This document shows, one piece after another, positions 51,575-62,373 of a stretch of 64,000 nucleotides of DNA; positions within the stretch are counted from its first letter, which is position 1; each line of letters starts with the position of its first letter. This DNA comes from Crambe crambe (Eukaryota; Porifera; Demospongiae; Poecilosclerida; Crambeidae). The stretch lies in assembly GCA_963924555.1 (NCBI GenBank), contig OZ004595.1, forward strand, positions 5,388,599 through 5,452,598, read 5' to 3'. The notes under the pieces are model-generated. The model had not been told where the DNA came from and searched no databases. It worked only from the letters and a program-made list of their open reading frames with translations. A program made the position numbers and the translations under genes.

Positions 51575-54500
51575 ATGGCTACATCTACTTCAGTCACTGA
51601 TGTCACTCCCCTTCATCTAGCTGCCAAGTTAGGTGATTTGACTGAAGTCAGAAGGTTACTGGAAAGTTATGAGTATAATGTAGACTGTACTGATTCCAAC
51701 GGGGAGACTCCACTGCATTATGCTTGTGCTGAAGGTCACTTATATATAGTTATGGTGCTGATAGCTGAGTTCAATGCTTGTATGTTTTTAAAGGATAAGA
51801 ATGGTTGCATACCACTAATGACTGCATGTTTAAATGGATGGAAAGATGTTGCCCTCAGTCTAGTGACTGATCACCTTTGTCCTCTAGATGTAAAAGATGA
51901 TAAAAACAGAACAGTTCTTCATAATGCATGTGATGGAGGTAATGTTAGTCTAGTCAAATCTCTGATACGTGACCACAATGCTAATATTTATGCTAGGGAT
52001 GATGAAAATAACACACCACTCCATGTGGCTGCATTAGGTGGAAAGAAAGGGGTTGTATCGTATCTAATTAATAGGTTCAATTGTGATATTGATTCCAGAG
52101 GTTTTTTGGGTAGATCCTTGTTACATTATGCATGTATGGGAGATAATGTTGGTCTAGTTGAATCCCTAATATATGACCATAATGCTGATATCACTGCTAG
52201 GGATGATGAAAATAACACACCACTCCATGTAGCAGCATTGAATGGAAATAAAGAGGTTGGATTGGTTCTAATCAAGGAGTTTAGTTGTGATATTAATATC
52301 AGAGATCCCTTAGGCAAAACCTTGTTACACAAAGTGTGTGAAAGTGGTAGTGTCAGTCTAGTTCAATCTCTGATACGTGACTACAATGCTGATATCACTG
52401 CTAGGGATGGTGATAATAACACACCACTCCAAGTAGCAGCATTGAATGAAAAGAAAGAGGTTGCATTGGTTCTAATCAAGGAGTTTAGTTGTGATATTAA
52501 TATCAGAGATCACTTAGGCAAAACCCTGTTACACAGAGTGTGTGAAAGTGGTAGCAAGAGTCTAGTTGAATCCCTGATACATGACTATAATGCAGATATC
52601 AATGCTAGGGATGACGAAAATAACACACCACTCCACATAGCAGCATTGAGTGGTAAAAAAATGGTTATATTGTCTCTGATTGATACATTTGGTTGTGATG
52701 TTAATGTCAGAGGTGTTAATGGCTACTCATTGCTACACTCAGCATGTCATAATGGACACTTTAATCTCACAAAGACACTTAGTAAATTCATGTCTCCCTT
52801 GATTGTTGATGAGGATGGTAACACTCCTCTTCATATCTCTTCAATACGTGGCCATAATGAATGTATTAAGACTCTGTTACAGCATGATGCTCCTATCCTG
52901 ATAAGAAATGCTTCTGGAATGACTCCTATTGACCTAGCAACTGGTGATGCAAGATTAACATTAGATCAATATATAAAACAAAACCAAGATAAAATACTTG
53001 TCAATTATGGCATCATGCAAAAACACGCTAAAAAAAAGTATTCAGGTGCACAACACATGACTAGGGTATTTGTCATTGGTAACCCTGGTGCAGGGAAGAG
53101 CACTCTCATAGAGTCACTTAGAAGAGAGGGTTTCTTTGATTTTCTATGGAAAGTGTCTGAATCTGTAGTGCCTCTCCACACTGCCGGTATAATCCCCAGT
53201 ATCCATGTCAGTAAACACTATGGGAGAGTCATGTTCTATGACTTTGCTGGAGACCCTGAGTATTACTCCTCACATGCTGCCATCCTTGAGAATCTTGCTT
53301 CCTCAAGAAAAGGTGACAACATATTCATTATTGTAGCTGATTTAAGGACGGATGTGATGACCATGGAGAAATTGCTGCACTATTGGTTTTCATTCATACA
53401 ACACCAGAAATTCAGTGAAAAGCCTTTCCTCATTGTAGTTGGTAGCCACTCTGATTCAGTCACTAAAGAAGTAATAACAAAATGCAGAGAAAGATTTGCA
53501 CAATTCCACAGGGATATTTCTGAATCACATACACTTGTTCGGTATATGGAGTATTTTATATTTGACTGCCGCTGGCCTGGGTATAGAGAGATAGGTAGAC
53601 TCCAGAAAAAAATCACAAGCATGATCAGCAAATCTGAGCGCTACGAACTAACAATTGAAGCAAGCATACTTTTAGGGTTGCTAGAAAAGGATTTTAACAA
53701 TGTCATTGCTTGTTCTGTAGAGACCATAGTGTCCCACATAGAGGACACTGGGGTACAGTTACCTAACAAAACTGAAACACTCATACCCTATCTGCATGAA
53801 CTCCATGAGGTGGGCATTTTATTATTAGTGGGAGAGGGAACAAAGGATAACTTCCTGATAGTATTGAACATCTCCGAACTTACTAATAAAGTTCATAAAG
53901 CATTGTTTTCTTTGGATGCACTTAAAGAATTCAGAAATAGTTATCCATTAGATATTGGAATCATTCCTGAAAATCTTTTACTAAAAATCTTACCTGAATA
54001 TTGTATAAAGGAATTCCTCATCCAACTTCAGTACTGCCAGGAAATCAGCCATGACAATGTAGGAGTCTTCTCTTCCATATCACAGTCCTCTTCATCTGCC
54101 TCCCAATCCCTTCTCTTCTTTCCTGCTCACATTTTAGGAGACAAGAGTGATGCATCATGGAGAACTCCTCCTGATAATAGTTACAGCATTGGTTGGTTTG
54201 CTTCATGCACTGATCCTAATGGCTACTTCCCCCCACGTTTCCTTCATGTCCTTCTCCTTAGAATGGTTTTCAAGTTTGCCCTTTCTGACCCCCAACAACA
54301 CCAAGCCCTTGTCCACACTACTGAGCACATGGAGTATGAAAGGTTTTGCACCATGTGGAAGACTGGGGTACATTGGCGGATGGTGAAGGGGGTGGAGTGT
54401 ATGGTTGAATTGGTTGATGACAATAAGGGAGTTGTTATCATCACTAAGAGTGTTAAGGATAGAACAGAGATTTGCATCAGTGTCTTTAATGATATAATCT

Positions 54501-55385
54501 GTTGTGTGATGGAGGCAAAGGCAGAGTTCTGCCACTCTGTCAGACCTAAATTCTATCTCTTAGATTCCACTGACCAGTCTGATTACCTTGATAAAGACAA
54601 CTTATTTCCAATGAGTGAGGTAGAGAAGACACTGGTATCTCCAAAGGGGAGGGAGACTATTCTGAGTATCACAAGTGAAAGATTTATGGAGCGTTCAAAG
54701 CTGACATGCATGCGTAAACTCACTCATTGGGACAACTTGTTTCCTATTGATTTTGGTTCAGTCCTCCATTACCTTAAAGACATAGTTAGACCTCTGCATG
54801 ACCTTGGTATCCACCTCAATATCCCTGAAGGAATTCTTGAGGCCATAGAATTAAACCACCCTAGTGATGCAGATCAGAGAACAAGGGAAGTAGTGAGGGC
54901 ATGGATGAGCTCCTCCTTGGACCCTCCATGCTGGTGGCACCTCATAGAAGCACTGAAGGAGATAGGCAAAAAAGCCACTGCAGATGAGATTGAGAAGGAA
55001 CACAGTGAGTGAATAATTAGCTTGTTGGACTGTGGATAATTACATATTCTTCCCGATGAAACCATTATACAATTAATTTTTTGCAGGTGTTCATATTGAG
55101 CTCCAGAAGAAGTTACTTGACCCTGACAGACATGATTCCACACCAGATGATGACTTCCTGGAGTTGTTTGCTGAAGTAGTTGGATCTAAATGGCCGTCCC
55201 TGGCCTCCCTCCTCTCCCTGACCAGTGAAGAGATTGAAGAGGTGAAGACAGAGGGGGAGGGGCAGTCCCAACAAGTCCAAGCCCTCTCCATGTTGAAGAA
55301 GTGGACCTCCAAGGAAGGGGCCTCCTCCACTTACAATCAGTTGTCCCAGAAACTCAAAAAAATCTCACTGTTTCAGTATGTCTAA
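51575..55385 (+). CDS. ankyrin-repeat / Roc-like GTPase / tandem death-domain protein
   Basis: Two coding exons, 51575-55004 and 55087-55385, give 1242 codons plus stop. Residues 1 to about 470 are roughly 13 ankyrin repeats (TPLHLAAKLGD, NTPLHVAALGGKK, KTLLHRVCESGS). Several in the middle are near-identical 68-residue pairs. A GTPase core follows: P-loop GNPGAGKST (502-510), DFAGDPEYY switch II (556-564), VVGSHSD in the guanine-specificity position (about 621-627). About 400 residues resembling a COR-like linker come next, then two death-fold helical segments: HDLGIHLNIPEGILEAIELN ... WMSSSL at the end of exon 1, and DDDFLELFAEVVGSKWPSLA ... LKKW in exon 2. The order ANK, Roc(-COR), death resembles the non-kinase part of DAPK1, so an apoptotic or innate-defence scaffold is plausible (inferred). 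A partner gene starts at 62374. Confidence 0.85.
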
Positions 55386-56243
55386 TAGGAGATATTGACC
55401 AGTAGCTACTGTGTAGTGTGTTATTCATTTTGTAACTTCATTTGTGATTCCTGCATGTTGAGTATTTTGTATCAACTTTCTCTTCTTAACCCCTTAACTA
55501 CCTCTAACATAGTTTCCTCTCAGATCATGTGTACTTCCTCTATAATGTTTCCTTATCTTCCCCACCTCCAATAGAGTTTCTTAATTCATGTATACTTCCT
55601 GTGCATTATGTGGTTATGTTTATGTATTGTGGTAGATTATCCACCTCAAAGTTTGTTTATCATCACTCCGACTTACTCTTTTCTTGTTTTCTGCCATGAT
55701 CCTTACCTCAGACTCTTCTTCATCTTAGTGTTTTTCACTTACTTTTACTTTAATACTGTCAGTATGAAAATATTTCTTGTCATCTGCCAAGCAAATCCTT
55801 TAAAATTAGTTCATTAATCTCTTTCCTATTTTTTCCTAACATGTATGTACTCTTATATCATCCTCCCTTCCTCTCTCTGTAAATTATCATCTCCTTATTC
55901 AGTTGTACTCTACAATTAAACAATTCAGTTGACATTTAACCAGCTATCTCCAGTCCAGACCTAACCAAGGTAAGTGATGGTGTATAGTCTGATGTACATG
56001 TTATGTGCATTATTTTTCAGGTTCAAGATTTTAAGTCATGTGATTGACAGACTGTTCAACATTGTTCAACATTGTTCAACATCAGTGGTTATCACTTTAC
56101 CGCAGAAAACACCAAAACTATTCTTTGAATTCCTTATGGGTAGTAGTGAATGTAGCTATTCTAGTGGTGAGTTAAATGACCATTGAGGCTCATGTGATCA
56201 ACTAATCACCTTCTGTTACAGTGTGATACATCCTAATTCTCAG
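55386..56243. other. downstream flank of ankyrin gene 1
   Basis: T-rich, with no clear coding sequence. A GTAAGT donor-like site (about 55971) and a TTTTTCAG acceptor-like site (about 56022) are present, but the short ORF following the acceptor shows no recognisable similarity. Confidence 0.35.
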
Positions 56244-56340
56244 GTCTTCACATCAACATTCAGATCATTGAGCATGGAACTAATGGTTCAGCTACATTAA
56301 ATTTAATAACCAGAGGATGCTGAGTCTTTAAGAAAACACT
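56244..56340 (+). pseudogene. relic or alternative 3' exon, copy 1
   Basis: After the acceptor ATTCTCAG the sequence GTCTTCACATCAACATTCAG is in the same phase as exon 2 of the ankyrin gene (GTGTTCATATTGAG). The frame encodes SLHINIQIIEHG and reaches TGA within about 27 codons. Too short to encode the full death fold. Confidence 0.4.
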
Positions 56341-56532
56341 TAAAAGAAACTTCTAGCCAAGCACAACTGACTACTAATTCGATTACTTCAACTTACAATC
56401 AACTGCAGTTGATAATTATTTCCAGCTCAGACTACATATGTTATATGTAACTCTCCTATTAGAGACTATGCATGGTAAGGTTAATTTCAATAATCATGTA
56501 TGATATGCTATTGTGTATTGTACAATTCTCAG

Positions 56533-56627
56533 GTCTTCATATCAACATCGAATTGATAAACAACTCAACTACTGACATCGACCAGAGGATACTCAAAACC
56601 CTCAAAAGAAGATTCCAGTGGCTATAA
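56533..56627 (+). pseudogene. relic or alternative 3' exon, copy 2
   Basis: ATTCTCAG then GTCTTCATATCAACATCGAA encodes SLHINIELINNSTTDIDQR and KRRFQWL then a stop. It is similar to copy 1 and weakly to the first death segment (GIHLNI ... DADQRTREVVRAW). The phase fits the exon 1 donor at 55004, so use as an alternative terminal exon is possible. Confidence 0.4.
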
Positions 56628-56651
56628 ACATGATCACATGTGATTTATCCA

Positions 56652-56880
56652 ACTGCGGTTAATTTCTAATCAATGCTCCAATCAACCAGCTACGGTTAAC
56701 TTTCTATTAACGCTTCAACCAACAGTTAATTCTAATGTTCCAACCAACAAACTGATCTTCTAATGAATGCTTCAACCAACGGACTACAGTTATTTTATTA
56801 GTTTTCTAATTAATGCTCCAACCACTTAATTTCTAATAACACTTCAACCAACCAGCTATAAGTTCCTCAACTGACTGTGC
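56652..56880. repeat. degenerate tandem repeat
   Basis: Five to six diverged units of about 40 bp built on CTTCAACCAAC, CTACAGTTA and TTTCTAAT. Non-coding. Confidence 0.6.
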
Positions 56881-56899
56881 TGCAGTTATTAATCAAACT

Positions 56900-56991
56900 A
56901 TGAATTTAATCCGGCTGACAGCTACTGTGAATATTTTACTATTGATTGCTTTTGCTTTAGGGATCGTAATTATAGCTGCAACTCTGATATG
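56900..56991 (+). other. orphan candidate exon encoding a membrane helix
   Basis: ATG followed by 30 open codons (MNLIRLTATVNILLLIAFAL then GIVIIAATLIW) ending at a perfect donor (ATATG then GTAAGG). It would be an N-terminal signal anchor, but no matching downstream exon was found before the CAMTA fragment. Confidence 0.3.
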
Positions 56992-57636
56992 GTAAGGGGT
57001 TGATAATACCAACAATGTGTGCATGATCCATTATTGTTATTCACAGACACTGACAAGTGTTTTCATCAGTTGATGTTAACATTCTCATTGGAAGGATGAC
57101 ACATCTCTTCTGATAACAGTGATTATGATGTCAAATGGCTGCTACCGGACATAACCTTCCTAAAAGCAAGAAAGAGCCTAATACCTGTGTTCCAAACATT
57201 CTAATATCTCCGTCCATCATCAAATATTTCTCAATGGTAATGATATCTTTAAAATTGTGACACTCTTACATCACACACTATCGTTTTACAGTTTCTTGAT
57301 ATGAAGCACCCCAAGTATATGTCCCTATCCTCTCCATGTCATCTTTTCTCAAGGGAAATACACAAAGAAAAGGAACAAGAAACTCCACCCTCTAACTACC
57401 TACCTAGCTTTCAGTTGCACTATTGCATGTATCATTAATAACAATGACCTTACTTTTATATGCTTTTATTATTGTTGTATCCAGTCCTTCATTAAGTCCA
57501 GACTAATCACTTCATTATCCTTTTACCAAATATTTTGATTTACCAGCTATAGTTATCAAGTGACTGTTAATATTGTGTAAAGAACTGTTTATCCAATTAT
57601 CCTCTAACTCCAATCTGAATGTCAATCCTCATTAGC
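56992..57636. other. intergenic spacer, nothing recognised
   Basis: AT-rich sequence with no supported exon, RNA gene or repeat, ending where CAMTA-like sequence begins. Confidence 0.4.
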
Positions 57637-58595
57637 TAGAACACAACCAGGCCTCATCAAATTCACGCCATATTGCTCTTCCTGGATGTATGTGTACAAC
57701 TTTCAAGTCTCTCCTCCACTGAAGCACAAGTGATTCCTCAAGTGTTGGTCTCTGCTCCAGTCCTGCCAATCTCAACCCTTCATCCATCTCCAACCCCTCA
57801 CCTGTAACTCTCCCTCCAAACTTCCACGACTTCATCTTCCAATCAATTTCAGCCACAGTCACGACATCTTCATCCTCTCTCCCTCCTCCCCTCCAATACG
57901 ACTTAATACATGAAAAAGATAGCAACTTCCTCTCTCTCTCCCCTCGTTCTCACACGACCTCTCACTCCATCACTTCTACTCCTCTCTCCAGCATTTCATC
58001 CAACAGTCTCCACTTCCTCCAACAACCAGGAAGTGAAGAAGGTGCATCTAGGAAGATATCCGATGCGAGCACACACAGCGAACCTCTGTTAGAATGGGAA
58101 CGTTCTAACAGTATCTCTTACCCATCTTGTTTGTACACTCCAGAACAGGACCAGTTCCAACAACTCTTGCCTAGCCTCAAGGATGCTGATGCTGCTTTTC
58201 CTGATTTCATGACAATGACAGAATCAGACAATTGCTTCATGGAAACCAGTGGTTATAGCACCTGCAGTCCTGGTGGAGTAAGGTCCAACACTCCCAGCTT
58301 TCACACCAGCCCCTCCCCCTTGCAAAATATCCCCAAGGGTATCCAAATGGGGCTAGGAGGCATGATGGAAAATCCTATGAACTCACTCGGCTATCGTCAC
58401 AAACCTGTTAAGGTCATGTTGGAGAAATCAGTTTGCATGTTACTACATCTCACAGAGTTCCCTCACTGAAGGGGACTTCTCAAACATGTCCTGGACTGAC
58501 AACAAGGAGCTGGAAACAGAGGCAGCACTGGGGGAGGATGGGATAGGAGAATTAGTCCAAAGATCTAGCATTGTGAATGACAAGAGCAGAATGTA
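57637..58595 (+). pseudogene. broken copy of the CAMTA exon 8-9 region with an internal inversion
   Basis: 57637-57750 matches CAMTA 48717-48855 with internal losses. It then jumps to exon 9 sequence (from 49055), deleting the exon 8 end, the intron and the exon 9 start. 57755-58396 follows 49055-49681 closely (over 90% by eye). 58397-58556 is the reverse complement of about 49682-49855, including the exon 9 splice donor region. Forward homology resumes at 58559 (AGATCTAG ... AATGACAA) as at 49859. The open frame 58131-58469 is a remnant only. No IQ exons follow. Confidence 0.88.
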
Positions 58596-58608
58596 CATCA
58601 ATGATTGA

Positions 58609-59626
58609 GGTGCCACGTGTTGGTACCCCCAATATTTTGTCCCCCCATGCAAAATATCCCAGTGGATTTTGTACCCCATGTAAAGGATTTTGCACCCCCA
58701 CACAAAATATCCTAGTGTATTTTGAATCCCTCCAGTGGTTTTGGTATCCCCATGGCATGGCTTTTGTACCCCCCAATATTTTGTACCCCAACACAAAATA
58801 TTCATCCATCCAGTGGTTGGTGTCCCCATGGCATGATTTACTTACTCAATGGATTTGGCATTCTTAACAGCTACTACCTACGCATATACTATAAATAGCT
58901 AGCGATGTACATATGATTGTGCATGGCTGTTTCTTTGCATGCCACTGTGCTATTTAAAGGGGGTAAAGGGTCGGGTACGTGTATACAGCTTGGATTTGTG
59001 CTCATGGATAATAATTCAGTTGTAGTTCTATTGTATCTACACTCCATTAATTTCATAGCTGATATAGGAACCTTGTTACACTTGTAAGCAAGGACATGAA
59101 GCCTTTCATTTTAACACTGTCTTAGCTAATTGCATCATTCAGCTAGCTCTGTTAGAACATTTTTTTTCCTGCTTTAGAACTAGTGGCAACCTTTCATTTT
59201 CTGTAAGACTAGAGTCGTTCTCCGTTCCTCAGCTAAGAGTAGGAGTGGTATCTAGCTACACTATAGCTATGTTACTCAATGATGATTTTGTAGTTGAAGC
59301 AGGTGACCTATACAGTAACTATAGCTAGTAGAGCAGCTAGCAACATGTGCATTAGCAATTATAGCTAGCTAGCTTGAAATTGTAGCTAGCTTCAGGCTAA
59401 AGTCACCTCTGGAGTTTATATCATGTGGAAATGTCCCTATAGCTACTTCTCAGCCCTATAGAGCCACGCTATATCCTTTAAAAACAGGGGATACAAAAAT
59501 GCCTAAGGGGGTACAAAATCCACTACCACATCTCTTCAGTGGATTTAGTATGAGGGTACATAATCCACTAGTGGATTTGGTAGGGGGATACAAAAAATAG
59601 GGGGTACTGAATTTCCTGTGACACCG
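58609..59626. mobile_element. fold-back element with repetitive inverted ends
   Basis: Left end (GGTGCCACGTGTTGGTACCC then multiple CAAAATATCCCAGTGGATTT / TTTTGTACCCC units to about 58840) and right end (GGGGGTACAAAATCCACT units, ending GGGGGTACTGAATTTCC and TGACACC) are inverted relative to each other. The centre is AT-rich with no transposase. Overall about 1.0 kb. Confidence 0.55.
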
Positions 59627-59639
59627 GACTGAAGTCAAG

Positions 59640-60090
59640 GGCCAGGTCCCAGATTTTGAGCCAGCAGCAATTTCAGCTGCCGGAGATGTGCTAGAGTGAG
59701 CCTTCGACTCTTCAGGTAGAGAGGAGAATTCTTTCTTGATCTCATAGAATCTTCCTTGATTCTCTCTATAAAACCCTCCAGGCCATTAAGGAAAGAGCAG
59801 CCATCCAGCAATTGCATAGAGCCTTCATCCGATATCTCAATTGTAGAAGTAGAGAATTCTTCAACACCCATGAGAGGAAGGCCAATTTCTTGGCAAGCAC
59901 TCTAGTAGCAATAGAAGGCCATCCCAGTGCAAGTTGAACAGCACAGCCTGAGTGAAAACATGAGAGTGCCAGTATCCTCCGACCAATCTCAGCTTGAAAT
60001 GACTCCAGCTTGGCAAGAAGAAGCTTGGTGAGGAACCAGTTCTCACAGAACTGGCTCAACACATGTTCCAAAATGGCTCTTCCTGAGAGG
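59640..60090 (-). pseudogene. non-LTR retrotransposon reverse-transcriptase C-terminal fragment
   Basis: On the minus strand the frame from about 60085 (LSQFCENWFLTKLLLAKLES, IGRRILAL, ALGWPS) and, after a frame change near 59880, the second frame (EEFSTSTIEISDEGSMQLLD) look like the region after the polymerase core in animal non-LTR elements, where LE..Q..IGRRILGL and LGWPS..RI..KL.FL motifs occur. No YADD box or endonuclease is present. A dead fragment. Confidence 0.5.
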
Positions 60091-60301
60091 GGGTTCAGCT
60101 GACCATCAAAGGCACCTGCAGCACCATAAGCAAAGAAGCATTTTCATAGCTTCATTGTCAGAAGAGAGATCCTATGACCACCAATGGCCCAAGCACTTAG
60201 CAGATGTTGATGGGGCCAATTTGTGACCGGCCACAGTACACGCAACGTCAGCAGGTTTTGTAGAAGATACCTAAACCTGTCATGCCATATTTGATCCTGC
60301 T

Positions 60302-60389
60302 AGATTTGGTCCATGAGGACAAGATATGGCTGCCATATTTTGTCCGGACAAAATATAGCAGCCATATTTTATCCTCATGGACCAAATCT
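60302..60389. repeat. 88-bp near-perfect palindrome
   Basis: Left arm 60302-60345 and right arm 60346-60389 are reverse complements with three mismatches in 44 bp and no spacer, meeting at TTTTGTCCGGACAAAA. Related GGCTGCCATATTTTGTCC words recur at 60400-60640 and 61250-61310. Confidence 0.85.
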
Positions 60390-61518
60390 GGTTGCAATAT
60401 TTGGTCCCCTCTTGCCATATTTTGTCCCCCAATGTTATCCCCTTATTTTTTGTCCAGACATATTTATTTTTTATCCATGGGACACTGCTTTCATCCGGAT
60501 AGTTATAAGCAGTTATATTATTTTGCTCAGACAAAAAATGACAGCTATAGCTACATTCTGTCCAGGAGATTCTAGCTATATATATTTTTTGGACATTACA
60601 AATTTTTTGTCCAAGGGACTTAATAAAATTAGATTTTTCCATCATCTGGACAAAAATAGCTATATATCTGTAGCTACATTTATGTAGCTATTATAAGATA
60701 TCGCACAAAATTCATCCCATCAAAGATCATACATAGCTAGCTATAGTTAGTTACTTCACTGGAACTGAGACAGAGGAACCATGAATTATGATTGCATAGA
60801 TGTTGATAAGGGGTGGCTTTGGGGGCTAAAGCCCTCCCACATTTTAACAATAATATTGAAAATTTTATCAATAAGCATTTACTGTTATGATAAATGAATT
60901 CATTCTACACATCTGAAGCTAAATGAATGTATTGCTACATTATTTTTTGGCCTCCTCACTCTGTGGGAGAAGACACATCCACCTCCTGCAGCTGCTTATG
61001 CAGCCATATCGGCATAGCTACATACTATAACCCTTAGCCCCCTCACCCCATCCACTACACCCCTGGATTGGTAGGAAGACTTCATTTAAAAATCTGCTGA
61101 TATAGCTAGCTATTAGCTAGCTATCTTATGCCTTTTGTTGTTGTTTTTTATGACCCTACCAACTTATTTTTGACTTCTCAATATGTTATACAAAGAGTTT
61201 GGCGCTACAGCTAAAGCAAAATATATAGCGATTCTGATATGGCTATACTTTATACAGACAAAATATGGCTGCTGTATTTTGTTCGCAGTGGACAATATGA
61301 TTGCCATATTTTGATCCCCTCCAGACATAGCTAATGTAGCCTAGCTAGCACAGATGATAAAACCAGAGTTGGTATGGAGGGGTTTGACTTGTTCACTTGT
61401 TGGTTGAACAAACTGTTACCTAGAAGATATAGCTAACTAGCGCAGTTTATGAAAAGAGGAAGAGGGCAAGATTGTTACAAACGGCGTGCCATAGTGATAA
61501 TTTGGCGATTTTTTAATT
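60390..61518. other. intergenic debris
   Basis: Scattered ATATTTTGTCC-type words in both orientations and TAGCTAGC-rich AT sequence. No gene recognised. Confidence 0.4.
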
Positions 61519-61895
61519 TGCTGGGGTCAAAGGTCGGCCACGTGTCACCAAGTCGCTGCTGATGCCAGATTCCTGTAACTTACTTTGTCTTGAAGTATAG
61601 TAAGCTCAGTATTGACTTTTTGGCACCTCCTTTATCTGTTCATAGTCCCAAAAGCCTTCTGTTTGCAGGTGAAGCTTGGAACTTGATTGGCACGGCTAAA
61701 AATTCTGACACCATCAAGTTCCAAGCTTCACCTGCAAACAGAAGGCTTTTGAGACCATGAATAGATATAAAGGATAAAGGAGGCGCCGAATGCTAAGCTT
61801 ACTAGACTTGAAAACAAAAGTTGCTGGAATACTTATGTCATCAGAGATTTTCTAAAGTTTTTTGAGCATGCGCGAACTGGTGATCTTTGACCCCA
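61519..61895. repeat. 377-bp hairpin-forming inverted repeat
   Basis: The inner arms are nearly perfect: 61648-61685 (AAAAGCCTTCTGTTTGCAGG then TGAAGCTTGGAACTTGAT) against 61714-61751. Homology extends outward with more mismatches through GGCACCTCCTTTAT / ATAAAGGAGGCGCC and AGTAAGCT to GGGGTCAAAG / CTTTGACCCC. The loop is about 28 bp. Could be a MITE or the source of a long hairpin RNA. Confidence 0.8.
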
Positions 61896-62373
61896 GGCCC
61901 AGGCCCAGCAGCTAGCTGCAAGAAGTAGTTGCCTTTACTTTGGTGACCACACGCCCAGCTGATCAGCTGGAGATAACTGCGTGAAAAATTTTGGGCTATA
62001 GCATGTCGGCACTATCACTATCAGTAAAAAAAAATCTCAGAAAAGCAATAGAACGATCTGATAAGCCCTTTGATTCATGTGATTTCGCTTTGAACAAGCT
62101 TTGATGTTAGCCTATGCTTGTCTATTGTCTATGTAGCCTCCGCACATGCGCCGCGCGCAAGTCTTCAACTAGCTAGCAAAATGTGTCCCCTCTCGACTTC
62201 CACACTTTAGATCTGATCTATTTACTTCTACTGGCTCCACCTTTAAAAAGTGAGTTCCATAAAGACTGCACATATAGTGTAAATATTAAGTGTGTAGCTA
62301 GTTGGCTAATATTCATTGTATCTCTGTGAGCTATAATAGCCATGACTACTCTATATTTCTCTATACACAGATA
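61896..62373. promoter_or_regulatory. upstream region of ankyrin gene 2
   Basis: From about 62200 onward it matches 51410-51574 (TTCTACTGGCTCCACC, TTAAAAA, GTGAGTT, GTTGGCTAATA, AGCCATGACTACTCTAT). A predicted 5'UTR intron lies at 62250-62370 with acceptor CTATACACAG. Shared upstream sequence suggests the promoter was duplicated with the gene. Confidence 0.55.

Noticed and set aside
58443-58829. Minus-strand 128-codon ORF
   Set aside because: Its end is the inverted CAMTA segment read backwards. The remainder is fold-back element repeat.
60282-60687. ORFs rich in Tyr/Phe/Ile on both strands
   Set aside because: Produced by repeated ATATTTTGTCC words and the palindrome. No domain.
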